From positions 1 through 42,237 of the forward strand of contig JAEKNW010000264.1 of NCBI GenBank assembly GCA_016838885.1: a stretch of DNA of 42,237 nucleotides. Direction: 5' to 3'. The notes under the pieces were generated by a model. It was not told where the DNA came from. It was given only the letters and a program-made list of their open reading frames with translations, and ran no database searches. The translations under genes were made by a program, and so were the position numbers. Source of the DNA: Candidatus Cloacimonadota bacterium. GTDB taxonomy: Bacteria > Cloacimonadota > Cloacimonadia > Cloacimonadales > JAFGVF01. Below, piece by piece: positions 1 through 9,500 of this stretch (positions within the stretch are counted from its first letter, which is position 1; every line of letters starts with the position of its first letter).

Positions 1-137
1 GATTTAATACTAACAAGCTTACAGCTTGGGGCGGAGAGAATCTCCACCGTCCGACAGAAGAGGCTATGTTACCAATAAACAATCATTATAAAATGTCAAG
101 AAAACTCGAAGATGGGCAATATTATAGACTTCTTTAA
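1..137 (+). CDS. 3' end of an unidentified gene
   Basis: The frame starting at base 3 is open from the window edge to a TAA at 135-137, giving about 44 residues that end in GQYYRLL. The other two forward frames close early (frame 2 at once, frame 1 at bases 76-78), so this frame is the likely coding one. The fragment is too short for me to assign a family. It lies outside the tRNA-bounded island, so it is probably chromosomal backbone. Confidence 0.45.
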   Translation, partial: FNTNKLTAWGGENLHRPTEEAMLPINNHYKMSRKLEDGQYYRLL

Positions 138-215
138 GGATAAGCTATAGGGGAGAGTAGCTTGCCACTTGAACAGTCTTCCAACTCTTAAAAAGATTCA
201 CTTCTAAGAAAAATC

Positions 216-250
216 TTGACACCAATACCAAGTCCTCACTTTTTGATTAT
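216..250 (+). promoter_or_regulatory. possible tRNA-Arg promoter
   Basis: A perfect TTGACA at 216-221 lies 33 bases before the first base of the mature tRNA. The -10 is poor: only a T-rich stretch around 239-250 is available. The call rests on the -35 match and position alone. Confidence 0.3.
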
Positions 251-254
251 CAGT

Positions 255-331
255 GCCCCCGTAGCTCAGTAGGATAGAGCAGTTCCCTCCTAAGGAAAAG
301 GTCAGCCGTTCGAATCGGCTCGGGGGTGCCA
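255..331 (+). tRNA. tRNA-Arg (anticodon CCU)
   Basis: A full cloverleaf can be drawn. The acceptor stem is gcccccg/cgggggt (one G-U pair), the D stem gctc/gagc, and the anticodon stem gttcc/ggaaa (one G-A mismatch at its outer pair). The 7-base loop ctcctaa gives anticodon CCT. The T stem is agccg/cggct around the loop ttcgaat. The discriminator base is G and CCA is encoded. It reads AGG codons. The half from the anticodon to CCA is duplicated at 28.27 kb and 38.96 kb, so this gene is the attachment site of the mobile elements to its right. Integration leaves the tRNA intact. Confidence 0.95.
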
Positions 332-334
332 ATT
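288..334. repeat. att copy 1 (tRNA-Arg 3' half)
   Basis: This 47-bp block runs from the anticodon loop through CCA plus three bases. It is repeated exactly at 28269-28315 and imperfectly at 38958-39003. It is the left attachment site of element 1. Confidence 0.85.
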
Positions 335-337
335 TTT

Positions 338-394
338 AAGTGAAAAGTGAAAAGTGAAAAGTGAAAAGTGAAGAGTGAAAAGTGAAGAGTTGAA
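338..394. repeat. GTGAAAA heptamer repeat
   Basis: About seven copies of a GTGAAAA/GTGAAGA heptamer start immediately after att copy 1. Similar heptamers follow att copies 2 and 3, and another run lies near 4986. The ORF-track peptide at 250-486 (FTFHFS-type repeats) is only the translation of this repeat and of the tRNA, and is not a gene. Confidence 0.85.
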
Positions 395-802
395 CCCGGA
401 AGTGAAAAATTAACTGGGAATGCGGGCAACTTGACCGCCTTAAGCACGCTAGTGCTTAGAATAAAAGCTCCATAGGAGCGCCACATTTTAAAAGAATATT
501 TATCAATCTAATACATTAAAGATATTTTTAGTTACAATCAACATCTAGTATGTTTCGGAAGGAACTATCGCTACTAAATAGCCCTACAAAGCTCTCAATA
601 AGTATTAACTATTTCACAAGTAAATATTTTTACAATAAAATTAATATTCTCTAATATTTCCCTTGACATAGATAAATAAATTTAGAATTATTGCAATAGT
701 TATTATATTAGTGCCGAAATTAGATGTCACCACACTGCTACAGCACTAAAGATAATAGCGTTATAATAGGATATTAACAAAATAAAGCATGGAGGAAAGC
801 AT
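395..802. other. non-coding leader region
   Basis: I see no gene here. It holds a small hairpin (TAAGCAC, loop gcta, GTGCTTA) at 441-458 and a TTGACA at 663-668. That hexamer has no convincing -10 at normal spacing: TAGAAT at 683 is only 14 bases away. The next gene's promoter may lie here but is not proven. Confidence 0.5.
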
Positions 803-3800
803 ATGAAAAGATTCTTTATTACTGTGGTTATATTGGCCATACTCATAACAAATTTATTTGCAATTCAAGTCGATCCAAGGAAACAATTATCTTTAAATGA
901 AAAAAGTACAAAACCTTTACCACAGAATAGTAGGTTTATCCCTACATATAATTTCGCAATCGAACCAGTGTCTATAATCGAGAACTATTATGATTATTTT
1001 CCAGGATCTTATAACGGCAAACCAATGCAAAGAGTTCAAACTCCTACTTTGGACGGACACTGGTTAACATTTCATGCTAGAACTTCTGCAAGTTCTAACC
1101 GTAGAGTCTATAAAACATTTATCGATAACACAGGAAGTATCTTATCAAATACTGCTTTTAGTGCAGCTGATAATTGGGAAGGATATCCTGGTATGGCAAC
1201 AACAGCAGGAGGAAGACCCCTTTTAGCTTACCATGTTAACTTAGACGCTGATGCAGATCTGGAAGTAGCCTTCGGTTATGATGCTGTTATTGGTGGACTT
1301 GCTCTTGGTATTCACTCTAGTATTTATACAATTATCGACAATCCAATAGATATTTATGTTAACGGAACCACTGTGTCCACTAACGAATTTATCTGGCCTT
1401 CTGTGCAAATCGGACCTTCACCAACTGCAGGTTCACAACGTGTTTATATCATGGGAAAAAATGCAAGAGATAACGGTTCTGCTATTTCAGAAAATGTAGT
1501 TATGTACTACAAAGATTTCACTGAACAAGAAATTGAATTCCAAAGTTTAGATGGAACTGGTTGGTCTATGACTTCTATTCCTGAATTGAACCAATGGAAC
1601 TCATCAACAGGTGAATGGAGAAGACCTTACATGTCTTTCATCGTTCATGAAGATAAAGCTTACTATATCGGTTACCATATTGCTTATACTGAATCAGGAG
1701 AGGCCGGAACACCTATTGAAGAAGGGACCCTTACTGCTTTCGTATGTAATAACTATGGTGAAGGTGAGTGGCAACGTTACTCAACTTATGGTGATTTTGA
1801 AGTTATCAATCCACCTTTTATCGATCCTAACACTGGTGAGCCTTTATCTCCTGGTCAAAACTATTTCAATGATGTAACAGAGGGAGATTTAAAACTGAGC
1901 TCAGGACAGTCTGGTTATTTTAGTACATCGATAGATAATGAAGGAAGAATACATTTCCCTGCTTTCTTTACTGTCGGAACCAACGAAGGATCATATTATC
2001 CAGAACTCCATACAGTAAAAAATATTACATTTGACACAAGTACTTTTGAATGGTCAATTGCTGAAGTTTATCCTAAGAAAAAAAATAATTCTGATCCATT
2101 TTATCCTAATGACCCAATAGATATTACTCAGTATAATTCAACCAACAAATACCCAAGTAATGCAATGTGGGAAGCATGGGATCAGGATGGTGATGGTATT
2201 GTAGATCAAGTCATGGATGATGGGAGCTGGGATGGAATTGATGATGGAATTACACCTGAGGATACTGATTATTGGGGCAAACCAATACTCTCTTCAATAT
2301 GGCCATACATGTATTGGGATTCAGCTGCTGCTGATGGTGCAATGATGTACCATCTTCACACTGCACAAATTACCAATGCTAATGAACATGGCATGATGGC
2401 AATGGTATGGCAAGATGCTGATAAAGCTCGTTTAGCTAATCTCTATCTAGAAGATTACCCTGAATATGTTCCTTACCAAAATATGGCTGAAATTGTAATT
2501 TCTGTGTCAGCTAACAATGGTAGACATTGGTCAGAACCAATCTTCTTAAACGGTGTTAGTACTCCTGAAATGCAAGGCGAAATTCCTGAATTCCCTTACT
2601 TAGGTTCAGAAGTTGATTATATCGGCGAAGATGAAGAAGGTAACTTAATCGGTCGTGTTCATGTTATGTATCTTGATGATGAAACTTATGGTTCATCAGT
2701 TCAAGGCATCGGTCAAGCTACTGGTGGAACAATGAAATATATGGCTCTGGATATTGCTTTTGGTTATTCTCAGATTCCAGAAGAGGTAGGTTCAATCTAT
2801 GATATACAATATACTCCAAATGCAGGTTCCGATGGTACTTATCCTTCACTATTTGAAGGTGAAGAAGTAACTGTTCAAGGTGTTGTTACTGCAAATAATG
2901 CTAGTCAAGGATCCGACCAGTTTGGAAAGTTTATTATCTCTGAACTAGAAGGAGGTGCTTGGAATAGTATCTATATTAACCACGGGGATACTGGTGTAGA
3001 AATTGGTGATTTAGTTGAAGTTAACGGAACTATTGATGAGTCTAATGGTTTTACAGAATTAACCAATTGTAGCGTTACAATCCTTAGCTCTAATAATCCA
3101 GTGCCAAATCCAATAATTATTAATACAGGTCATTTGGTTAGTGGATTTACTGCTGAGTCTTACGAAAGTTGTCTGGTGAAAGTCATAAATGCAACAGTTA
3201 GTCAAGAACCCGATGTCGAAGGCAAATGGGCTGTTAATGATGGTTCAGGTTCATGTTTTGTAGGTAATTTATTTGAGATAAATCATAGTCCTAGTTTAGG
3301 GACAATTTATGATTCAATTACTGGTTGTGTAAGTTATCTATCAGGTAACTATACTATTAATCCAAGAACTGAGAATGACTTAGTTGTGATCCAAACTGTT
3401 CCCAATGTTACTGGGCGAATAGTCTCACTTGACTCAATAACCGGAATTGAGGCAAACATTGCATTGATAGGTTCCCAAAACTATTTTTCAAATTCCATAG
3501 CTGAAGGATACTTTAACATAGCTAATGTTGTCGAAGGAAGTTATGTATTAGTTGTTACCTCTCCTTGGTATGACAACTATAGCGAGCTTGTTGAAATAGT
3601 AGAAGATGATGTTAATTACTTTGATGTTATTATGAGTGAAAAACTTTTACCTGCTAGTAATGTTGTTGCTAACTTAACAGATATGGACTATGTAGTGCAC
3701 TTAACTTGGTCTGAACCAATTTTAAACAGGGAAATAGGTTCTAATAAACAAAAAGAAGTTAGTCTTATAACCAAAGCAGAAGATTCATTACTTACATCAT

Positions 3801-4723
3801 ATGAACAAAAAAGAGTAGCTCGTCCAGAAGTTAATTATAACATATACTGTTATAAAGAAGAAGATGAGAATATAACTGCTAACTGGGTAGAGCTAGCAAC
3901 TAATTTAAATTCCCTTTCATATATATATGTTTCCTTCCCAGTTTTAGAATTAGGAACTTATTATTGGGCTGTGGAAGCAGTTTATTCTAATGATAGAGTT
4001 GCACCTCCAACTATATCTAATGTAATCATTAAAGAGGCTATCATGCAAGAAGACTTACCTGATGTTATTCAATATGGTTCTATACAATATGGCCATCCAA
4101 GTGAGATATCTGATGTCTTAATTAAAAATATCGGTAACGGTAACCTATTGATAAGTGATATTAGTTGTGAAAATCCAAATTTTATCATAGATTATGAGGA
4201 AGTAGGGCTGTCAATTGAACCTAACGCTGAATTCATTATTCAAGTAAGATTCTTTCCACAAACTTTCGGATTTTATGAAAGTAATTTGATAATAACTAAT
4301 AATTCAAGTAATTTACCAGTTTATTCAATTAGGTTAGAAGGTTATGGAGGGGATACTCCTGCTGATCCAACTGAAGTAAATATTTCAGTGTTAGAAGATG
4401 ATGTAAATATTAGTTGGAATTCTGTTACGGAGGATATAAATCATAATCCGATTACTCCAGACCTCTACATAGTCTATTATAACGGACAAAACACCGAAGC
4501 TGATAATGACTTTTACTTCCTTTGTTCGACTAGTGGGTTGAGTTTCGAACATGTTAACGTTGGGGCTTTTAGCCCATTTATGTTTTACCGAGTAAAAGCC
4601 TATGTATATGTTAATAACGTTGTTTTGAGTCAGATTAATGACTTAGTTAGCCGGAAACAACAAGTTACTATGAAAGAAGTGGAGAAATTGCTTAGGGAAA
4701 AGAAGAGCTTTCATACTAATTAA
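803..4723 (+). CDS. large secreted multi-domain protein (1306 aa)
   Basis: This is an exported protein of unknown function. Residues 1-20 form a typical signal peptide (MKRFF, hydrophobic core, then NLFA). The first ~670 residues are a large beta-rich region with a Ca-binding-like stretch (DQDGDGIVD). After that I read an OB-fold-like module (~672-800), a carboxypeptidase-regulatory-like beta-sandwich (~868-935), a fibronectin-III-like segment (~947-1070), an ASH/choice-of-anchor-like domain (~1090-1185) and a last Fn3-like domain (~1187-1280). No FlgD/T9SS-type sorting domain is present at the C-terminus, which is short and charged. A strong GGAGGAAA ribosome site precedes the ATG. It stands alone, with a hairpin terminator after it. 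No catalytic motif is evident, so a surface or binding role is a guess. Confidence 0.85.
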   Translation: MKRFFITVVILAILITNLFAIQVDPRKQLSLNEKSTKPLPQNSRFIPTYNFAIEPVSIIENYYDYFPGSYNGKPMQRVQTPTLDGHWLTFHARTSASSNRRVYKTFIDNTGSILSNTAFSAADNWEGYPGMATTAGGRPLLAYHVNLDADADLEVAFGYDAVIGGLALGIHSSIYTIIDNPIDIYVNGTTVSTNEFIWPSVQIGPSPTAGSQRVYIMGKNARDNGSAISENVVMYYKDFTEQEIEFQSLDGTGWSMTSIPELNQWNSSTGEWRRPYMSFIVHEDKAYYIGYHIAYTESGEAGTPIEEGTLTAFVCNNYGEGEWQRYSTYGDFEVINPPFIDPNTGEPLSPGQNYFNDVTEGDLKLSSGQSGYFSTSIDNEGRIHFPAFFTVGTNEGSYYPELHTVKNITFDTSTFEWSIAEVYPKKKNNSDPFYPNDPIDITQYNSTNKYPSNAMWEAWDQDGDGIVDQVMDDGSWDGIDDGITPEDTDYWGKPILSSIWPYMYWDSAAADGAMMYHLHTAQITNANEHGMMAMVWQDADKARLANLYLEDYPEYVPYQNMAEIVISVSANNGRHWSEPIFLNGVSTPEMQGEIPEFPYLGSEVDYIGEDEEGNLIGRVHVMYLDDETYGSSVQGIGQATGGTMKYMALDIAFGYSQIPEEVGSIYDIQYTPNAGSDGTYPSLFEGEEVTVQGVVTANNASQGSDQFGKFIISELEGGAWNSIYINHGDTGVEIGDLVEVNGTIDESNGFTELTNCSVTILSSNNPVPNPIIINTGHLVSGFTAESYESCLVKVINATVSQEPDVEGKWAVNDGSGSCFVGNLFEINHSPSLGTIYDSITGCVSYLSGNYTINPRTENDLVVIQTVPNVTGRIVSLDSITGIEANIALIGSQNYFSNSIAEGYFNIANVVEGSYVLVVTSPWYDNYSELVEIVEDDVNYFDVIMSEKLLPASNVVANLTDMDYVVHLTWSEPILNREIGSNKQKEVSLITKAEDSLLTSYEQKRVARPEVNYNIYCYKEEDENITANWVELATNLNSLSYIYVSFPVLELGTYYWAVEAVYSNDRVAPPTISNVIIKEAIMQEDLPDVIQYGSIQYGHPSEISDVLIKNIGNGNLLISDISCENPNFIIDYEEVGLSIEPNAEFIIQVRFFPQTFGFYESNLIITNNSSNLPVYSIRLEGYGGDTPADPTEVNISVLEDDVNISWNSVTEDINHNPITPDLYIVYYNGQNTEADNDFYFLCSTSGLSFEHVNVGAFSPFMFYRVKAYVYVNNVVLSQINDLVSRKQQVTMKEVEKLLREKKSFHTN

Positions 4724-4755
4724 CTCGAATTAAATCGAATTACACGAATTATAAA

Positions 4756-4779
4756 AAAGCCCTGCTTACGCGGGGCTTT
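4756..4779 (+). terminator. terminator hairpin after the 1306-aa gene
   Basis: The arms aaagccctgc and gcggggcttt form a 10-bp stem around the loop ttac. The T tract is short on the + strand, but the A-run to its left gives a longer T tract on the - strand, so it may work in both directions. Confidence 0.7.
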
Positions 4780-4985
4780 ATCGATGAAAAGAGGGAAATG
4801 AGGAGATAGAGAGATAGAGAGGCACACAAAAAAGAGGAAGATTCTTCACTCGAATCAACTCGAATTAAAACGAATAAACACGAATTAGTTTGTGAATGGA
4901 AACAGAGATAGAGCCCATGGTCGGAAGGAGGGCGTTCCCGCCCGCACCAAGCTGAAAAGCTTGGATTATCTTCTTGCTTTGCAAG

Positions 4986-5025
4986 AATGAAAAATGAAAA
5001 ATGAAAAGTGAAAAATGAAAAATAG
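4986..5025. repeat. TGAAAAA/GTGAAAA heptamer repeat
   Basis: Five to six imperfect heptamers of the same type as those that follow the att copies. Confidence 0.7.
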
Positions 5026-5216
5026 TGTGTAAAAAAAAGAGGACACATCAAAAAAAAGGTTAAAACAGGTTAAATCTCTAATTAACAGTGCTTTTGTGAT
5101 ATTTTTGTGATTTTGTGTTAATCCCAAAAAAAGCAGTAGATCTTTGAGAATAGCACTATATTCTTTTGCAAAAGTAACTTCCATAATCATCAGGAATATA
5201 TATATTATATGCCTTT

Positions 5217-5261
5217 TATGGATGCACCCCCTGTGTCCCCCTCAAAGAAGGGGATTTTGCT
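5217..5261 (+). repeat. 45-bp dispersed repeat, copy 1
   Basis: The exact reverse complement lies at 42096-42140. The repeat contains an internal dyad (cccct...aggggga type), as in REP-like or foldback repeats. Confidence 0.85.
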
Positions 5262-5300
5262 ATAAGAATCTGCACTCTTCACCTGTGATACGTAGCTTTC

Positions 5301-5368
5301 TACTTCGCTTATACATACTACATAGCTTTAGCGAAGTAGTAAGCTATGTAGAATGTATTAGCGAAGTA
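5301..5368. repeat. 68-bp fold-back element
   Basis: Two 28-base arms (5301-5328 and 5341-5368) are reverse complements with two mismatches, around a 12-base loop. It begins three bases beyond the stop of the leftward 91-aa ORF, so it may serve as that gene's terminator or be an inserted palindromic element. Confidence 0.7.
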
Positions 5369-5371
5369 TTA

Positions 5372-5647
5372 CTAAAGCTCTACTTCACCATTCGGGTTAA
5401 ACCAAAGAGTCTTTGGCACTTGATAATCACACTTCTTTAAAATTGTTGTTTCATCTAACTTACCTGTGAAATTCCTGTATCCTGCGGCTCTTATCTGGGA
5501 AGAGCCTTCCTTGTTCTCTACGACATACATATCCATAGTATCATCCCTAAAAGCCTCAAATAAGGAAGCCATCAGCTTGGGAAGTATCTTCGCTAATTCT
5601 CGGGCAACATTACTGGTAGCAAACATTCTTAACGGTTTTTTGAGCAT
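5372..5647 (-). CDS. small hypothetical protein (91 aa)
   Basis: I do not recognise the family. The ORF reads leftward from an ATG preceded by AAAAAGGAC, a good ribosome site 7 bases upstream, and ends at a TAG next to a large fold-back hairpin. The protein is soluble-looking and basic at the N-terminus (MLKKPLRMF), with an amphipathic helix-like stretch and a hydrophilic C-terminal half ending NPNGEVEL. No transmembrane segment, signal peptide or metal-binding motif is visible. The overlapping + strand ORFs have no comparable ribosome site and are shadows. The gene may be genuine because of its ribosome site and even composition, but it has no clear functional link to its neighbours. Confidence 0.5.
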   Translation of the reverse strand: MLKKPLRMFATSNVARELAKILPKLMASLFEAFRDDTMDMYVVENKEGSSQIRAAGYRNFTGKLDETTILKKCDYQVPKTLWFNPNGEVEL

Positions 5648-5803
5648 AAATTTGTCCTTTTTAATTGTTAATAGTTTAATTGATTATCCTTTATACCTTA
5701 GATTAGTTGAGGGTGGGAGGTAGCATTAATTAATACTATAAATATTATATATAGTTGAAAAGGTTGTATTTACGGTTTTTTATATCCTTTATAAACAATT
5801 TAC

Positions 5804-5832
5804 TTGACTAAATGATACATCCAAACAATAAG
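5804..5832 (+). promoter_or_regulatory. possible leader promoter of the BREX operon
   Basis: TTGACT at 5804-5809 is followed after 17 bases by AATAAG at 5827-5832. The -35 is good and the -10 weak. A start here would give a short leader running into the hairpin at 5857-5887. Confidence 0.35.
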
Positions 5833-5856
5833 TTAAACCTATATAGTATTACGTTG

Positions 5857-5887
5857 AGATCAACTGGTTATAAGTGGTCTTTTTTTT
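5857..5887 (+). terminator. terminator or attenuator hairpin upstream of BREX
   Basis: AGATCAACT pairs with AGTGGTCT (one bulged A and one G-U pair) and is followed by eight T. On the + strand this has the form of an intrinsic terminator. It lies between the candidate promoter and the operon, with no gene upstream on that strand that it would obviously serve. Confidence 0.55.
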
Positions 5888-5956
5888 ATAAGTTGAGAGA
5901 TTTTGAGATAAATATAAAGTAGTTAATGTCTTTAATATGATCAATAAAGGAAGAAT

Positions 5957-6097
5957 ATGAGTAGATTAAGCTCACTATTAAAACAAAAGGATTATGTTGG
6001 TAAAACAAACATTTCTAATAACTTAACTGAAGGAATAGCCATTGGCTGTTATAAACTATTAGTAAAAGATAATGATCATCAAAGAAAATCATGCTGA
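5957..6097 (+). CDS. mini-ORF (46 aa) overlapping brxF
   Basis: This ORF is too short for the supplied track. ATG at 5957 follows AAAGGAAGAA, a good ribosome site. The frame reads MSRLSSLLKQKDYVG... and stops at TGA 6095-6097, overlapping the brxF start (6091) by 7 bp, as in translational coupling. I do not recognise the peptide. It has no membrane segment and is rich in K, N, S and L. It may be a leader peptide that couples brxF translation, a small regulator, or a remnant of a longer gene. Better support from its ribosome site than brxF itself has makes translation plausible. Confidence 0.5.
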   Translation: MSRLSSLLKQKDYVGKTNISNNLTEGIAIGCYKLLVKDNDHQRKSC

Positions 6098-6546
6098 AAG
6101 ATAGGTTAAAAGAAATCCAAAAATTACGTAATAAGCTCTGCTTAATACCAGTAAATGGTGTGACCAAAGATATTATTTATACATTTAATAATACTTATAA
6201 TATTAATTCTATCAATATTGGGTTTGAGCTGTCGAAAGTTTTGAAGAACGAAGATTTAGGTAAAAACCTTCCAATAATAGCTGTCGAAAGTTTTCGTAAA
6301 ATTATAGAAGGAAGCACTTCAGTTTATCTTGATCAAGAAACAATTATGGTATATAATTTAGGAATTTTATTAGAAGATGACCTTAATCTTAATTTAGAGA
6401 GCATTTTATTAGAAATCAGCAAAAATATAGTTGTTATTTTATTATGGGAAGGTGAAATATCTAAGCAGGGATTGCATTTTCTCAGTATAAAGCATGGTAA
6501 ATTGTTAGAATTAACAGAAAAACATTATTTACAATTGGAGATATAA
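6091..6546 (+). CDS. brxF: BrxF, small P-loop-type BREX-3 protein (degenerate)
   Basis: This is the first gene of the type 3 BREX order brxF-brxC-pglXI-brxHII-pglZ-brxA. The length (151 aa) and position fit BrxF, which in the family is a small P-loop protein. Here the place of Walker A (about residues 16-28, KLCLIPVNGVTKD) lacks GxxxxGK[ST]. The presumed Walker B strand (IMVYNLGILLEDD) lacks the usual hydrophobics-then-Asp form. The fold may be kept without ATP hydrolysis. The later segment NIVVILLWEGEI resembles the conserved strand near the end of BrxF proteins as I remember them. It overlaps the 46-aa ORF at its 5' end and is followed by brxC after one base. The assignment rests mainly on gene order and size. 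Confidence 0.7.
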   Translation: MLKDRLKEIQKLRNKLCLIPVNGVTKDIIYTFNNTYNINSINIGFELSKVLKNEDLGKNLPIIAVESFRKIIEGSTSVYLDQETIMVYNLGILLEDDLNLNLESILLEISKNIVVILLWEGEISKQGLHFLSIKHGKLLELTEKHYLQLEI

Positions 6547-6547
6547 T

Positions 6548-9500
6548 ATGAAGTATAAAGAATTAATTAGCTTTGATCCAATAACCGAGATCATTAAATT
6601 CAGCAGAACTGACGATTCTGAATATCAGAAGAGCATTGTTAAGAATTATGTTTTTTCCGAGGCAGTTAAAAAATATCTTTTACCTACTATGATCAAAAAT
6701 TTAGATTATTTTAATTCTGAAGAGAGTTTTGGTATTCAAGTTGTTGGTAATTATGGTACAGGTAAAAGTCATTTAATGTCCCTTGTTTCTTTATTGGCAG
6801 AAGATAAAAGTTTGCTTGACCTTGTTTCAGATGAAGATACAAAGCAAAATCTAAAGCAAATAGCAGGGAAATTCAAAGTACTTCGTTTTGAATTAGCAAC
6901 CAGCCAAGGTTTATGGGATGTCATCAGATTCAATGTTGAAAGATGGTTATCAAAAAATGGTGTTGATTTCAAATTTGAAGATCACAATCAAGAAATGTAT
7001 CTTAAACAACTGCATATTATGATGGCTTACTTTGAAGAAAAGCATTCTGATAAAGGCTTTATGATTGTTATTGATGAGATGTTAGCCTATTTGAAAAGTA
7101 GAAATACACAACAGCTCAATGAAGACTTAATGGTTCTTCAAGCTCTTGGACAAGCTTGTGACAATTCAAGATTCAAAATAATTTTTGGTGTTCAGGAACT
7201 AATTTATCACTCTCCAGAGTTCCAATTCGCTTCTGAAATGCTTCTGAAGGTAGCTGACAGGTATAAAGATGTTAATATAACAAAGGATGACATTACTTAT
7301 GTAGTAAAAAGAAGATTATTAAAGAAGGATGAACATCAAAAAGAGATAATAAGAAAGCACCTTCAAAAATTTGTTAGTCTTTTTGAGCATCTACATTCAC
7401 ATCTTGAGGAATATGTAGAATTATTCCCTGTTCATCCAGCTTACTTCGATAACTTTCAGAGAATAAAAAAAGGTAAAAGCCAAAGGGAAGTTCTCAAAAC
7501 ACTTTCATCTACTTTCAAAGAAATGATGGAAACCGATATTCCAGAAGATAATCCTGGCCTAATAACTTATGCTGATTACTGGAATGATCTCGCAAATAAC
7601 ACCTCACTTATGTCAGATCCTGATATGCGTAAGATTAAAGAGGTAACAGATACAATTAAAGATAAAATTTCAACCTATTTCATAGGTGCTAGAAAGAACA
7701 ACAAGGTCATTGCGGATAATATAGCTAATGCAACTGCTATCAAGGCTCTGCAGACAGACCTTGATAAATTAAATGGGGCAACAGCTGAAAGCCTGAAGGA
7801 TGATCTGTGCCTAACAAACAAGTTTGCTGATACTCATGAGTTTCTACTAAACATTATTGAATCTACTGCTGACGGAATAGTTAGTGCTACTCAAGGGCAG
7901 TTCTTTGTTAAGAATTCTGAAAATAATGAATATTGTATAAAAGTAGAGGGTGGAGTAAATCTTGATGTTTTAATCCAGGAGTATATGAAGCAAATGACTT
8001 TAGAAGCCAAAGATGAAGCGTTTTATGATTTTCTTCAAAAAAGTTATCCTTTGGACTCCAACACCTACCGACAAGGTTTTAAAATTTGGTCTCATTCTAT
8101 AGAGTGGCCTTCTCACAAAGCATACCGACAAGGTTACATATTCTTTGGTAGTCCCCAAGAACGATCCACAACACAACCTGTTCAATATTATTATATGTAT
8201 TTTATGCCTATCTTTGATCAGACAAAGCTTATCTTCAATAATCAAGCTGATGAAGTATATTATGTTATGTCTGACTTAAGCGATAGTTTCAAAACAGAAT
8301 TAGGATTATATGGTGCTGCTAAGTCTCTTGAAGCATCTGCAAGCAGTAATCAAAAAAAGATATATAGAGAAAAAATAGATTTTCATTTCATAAGGACAAG
8401 GGATATATTTAATAAAGAATTTGTGACAAAAACTAAGGTTCACTATCAAGATAAGATTAATAATCTCAATTCATACCAACTGCCAGGTCTTGGATCAACT
8501 CTCCAACAGACCTTTGATGATGTAACTTCCACAATTTTAGATAAATATTTCACAGAATCAAATCCTGATTATCCTAGTTTCAATACTCTTCTATCTCCTT
8601 TAACTGAAGATAATTTTAGCAATCGCATGAAATCTGCTTTTATGAAGATAACTAAACCAGAGCAAGCCAACAAAGATGGTGAAGCAATACTTAACGGTTT
8701 GGGTTTGTGGGTTCCAGGAAGTTTGGATATTCAACATTCAAAATATGCTCAAACCATCATACAAAAATTAAACAATGATATTGGTAAGGTGATTAATTGT
8801 GATGATATTCTAGAATGTTACTACCCAAAAGGAAATCTTTGGAGGTCAGTAGATTTTAAAATTGAGGCTGATCTAGAATTCTTGGTTCTCTCAGTATTAG
8901 TCTATTTGGGTAAAATTGAGATAGTCCTCTCTTCTGGTAAAAGTATTACTCCAATGAATCTAGATGAGATTAAAAACCTTTCCCAAAATGATTACTTTAG
9001 TTTTACTCATATAAAAGCACCAAAAGGTATAAATATACCTGTTATCAAAGCATTATTCAAAGCGTTAGGGATGACTGATAAAACCGCTTATTTGGATAGA
9101 GAAGAAACTTATATCGAAATGAAACATAAAGCAGAAGAGCTCTCTAAAAAAGCTGTTACTTTGGCATATAAAATTAATGAAGGTATAACATGTAAAAGCA
9201 TAGATGTACTTAGTGAACAAGAAGCTGAGCCTTATAAAGCTAAATTTAACAAGATAGCAAAAATCCTAGATAATATTCAAACATTTACTTCTGAAGCAAA
9301 GCTAAAGAACTTCCCATATACTATTGAAGACATGGAAAAGGTTTTTGATTATAAAAACGATATTAAAGAAATTGATGATATGCTCCAGCTTAGAAGTAAG
9401 TTTGATGATTATATAAATTATCTTAATCAAGCAATTCAGTATATAACAGAAGAAAGATTAATAAAAGATATTAAGGATGCAATTGGCTTACTTGCTGAAA

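Larger units (their letters stand above)
4780..5300. other. non-coding repeat-rich region with three small hairpins
   Basis: I see no credible gene. The region holds cgaatt-rich near-repeats (4840-4890) and three consecutive hairpins: GGGCG/CGCCC at 4930-4943, CCAAGCT/AGCTTGG with a GAAA loop at 4947-4964, and TTCTTGC/GCAAGAA at 4971-4987. A run of TGAAAAA/TGAAAAG heptamers (4986-5025) and the 45-bp dispersed repeat at 5217-5261 follow. The track ORFs here are translations of these repeats. Confidence 0.55.

Noticed and set aside
142-163. Hairpin AAGCTA/TAGCTT after the partial gene as a terminator
   Set aside because: The stem is only six base pairs with a 10-base loop and no T tract.
250-486. 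78-aa ORF on the - strand
   Set aside because: It translates the tRNA complement and the GTGAAAA heptamers (FTFHFS repeats), with no ribosome site.
663-688. TTGACA...TAGAAT as promoter of the 1306-aa gene
   Set aside because: The spacer is only 14 bases, too short for a normal sigma-70-type promoter. Kept only as a note.
5466-5723. 85-aa + strand ORF over the 91-aa gene
   Set aside because: It has no ribosome site and overlaps the better-supported leftward ORF.
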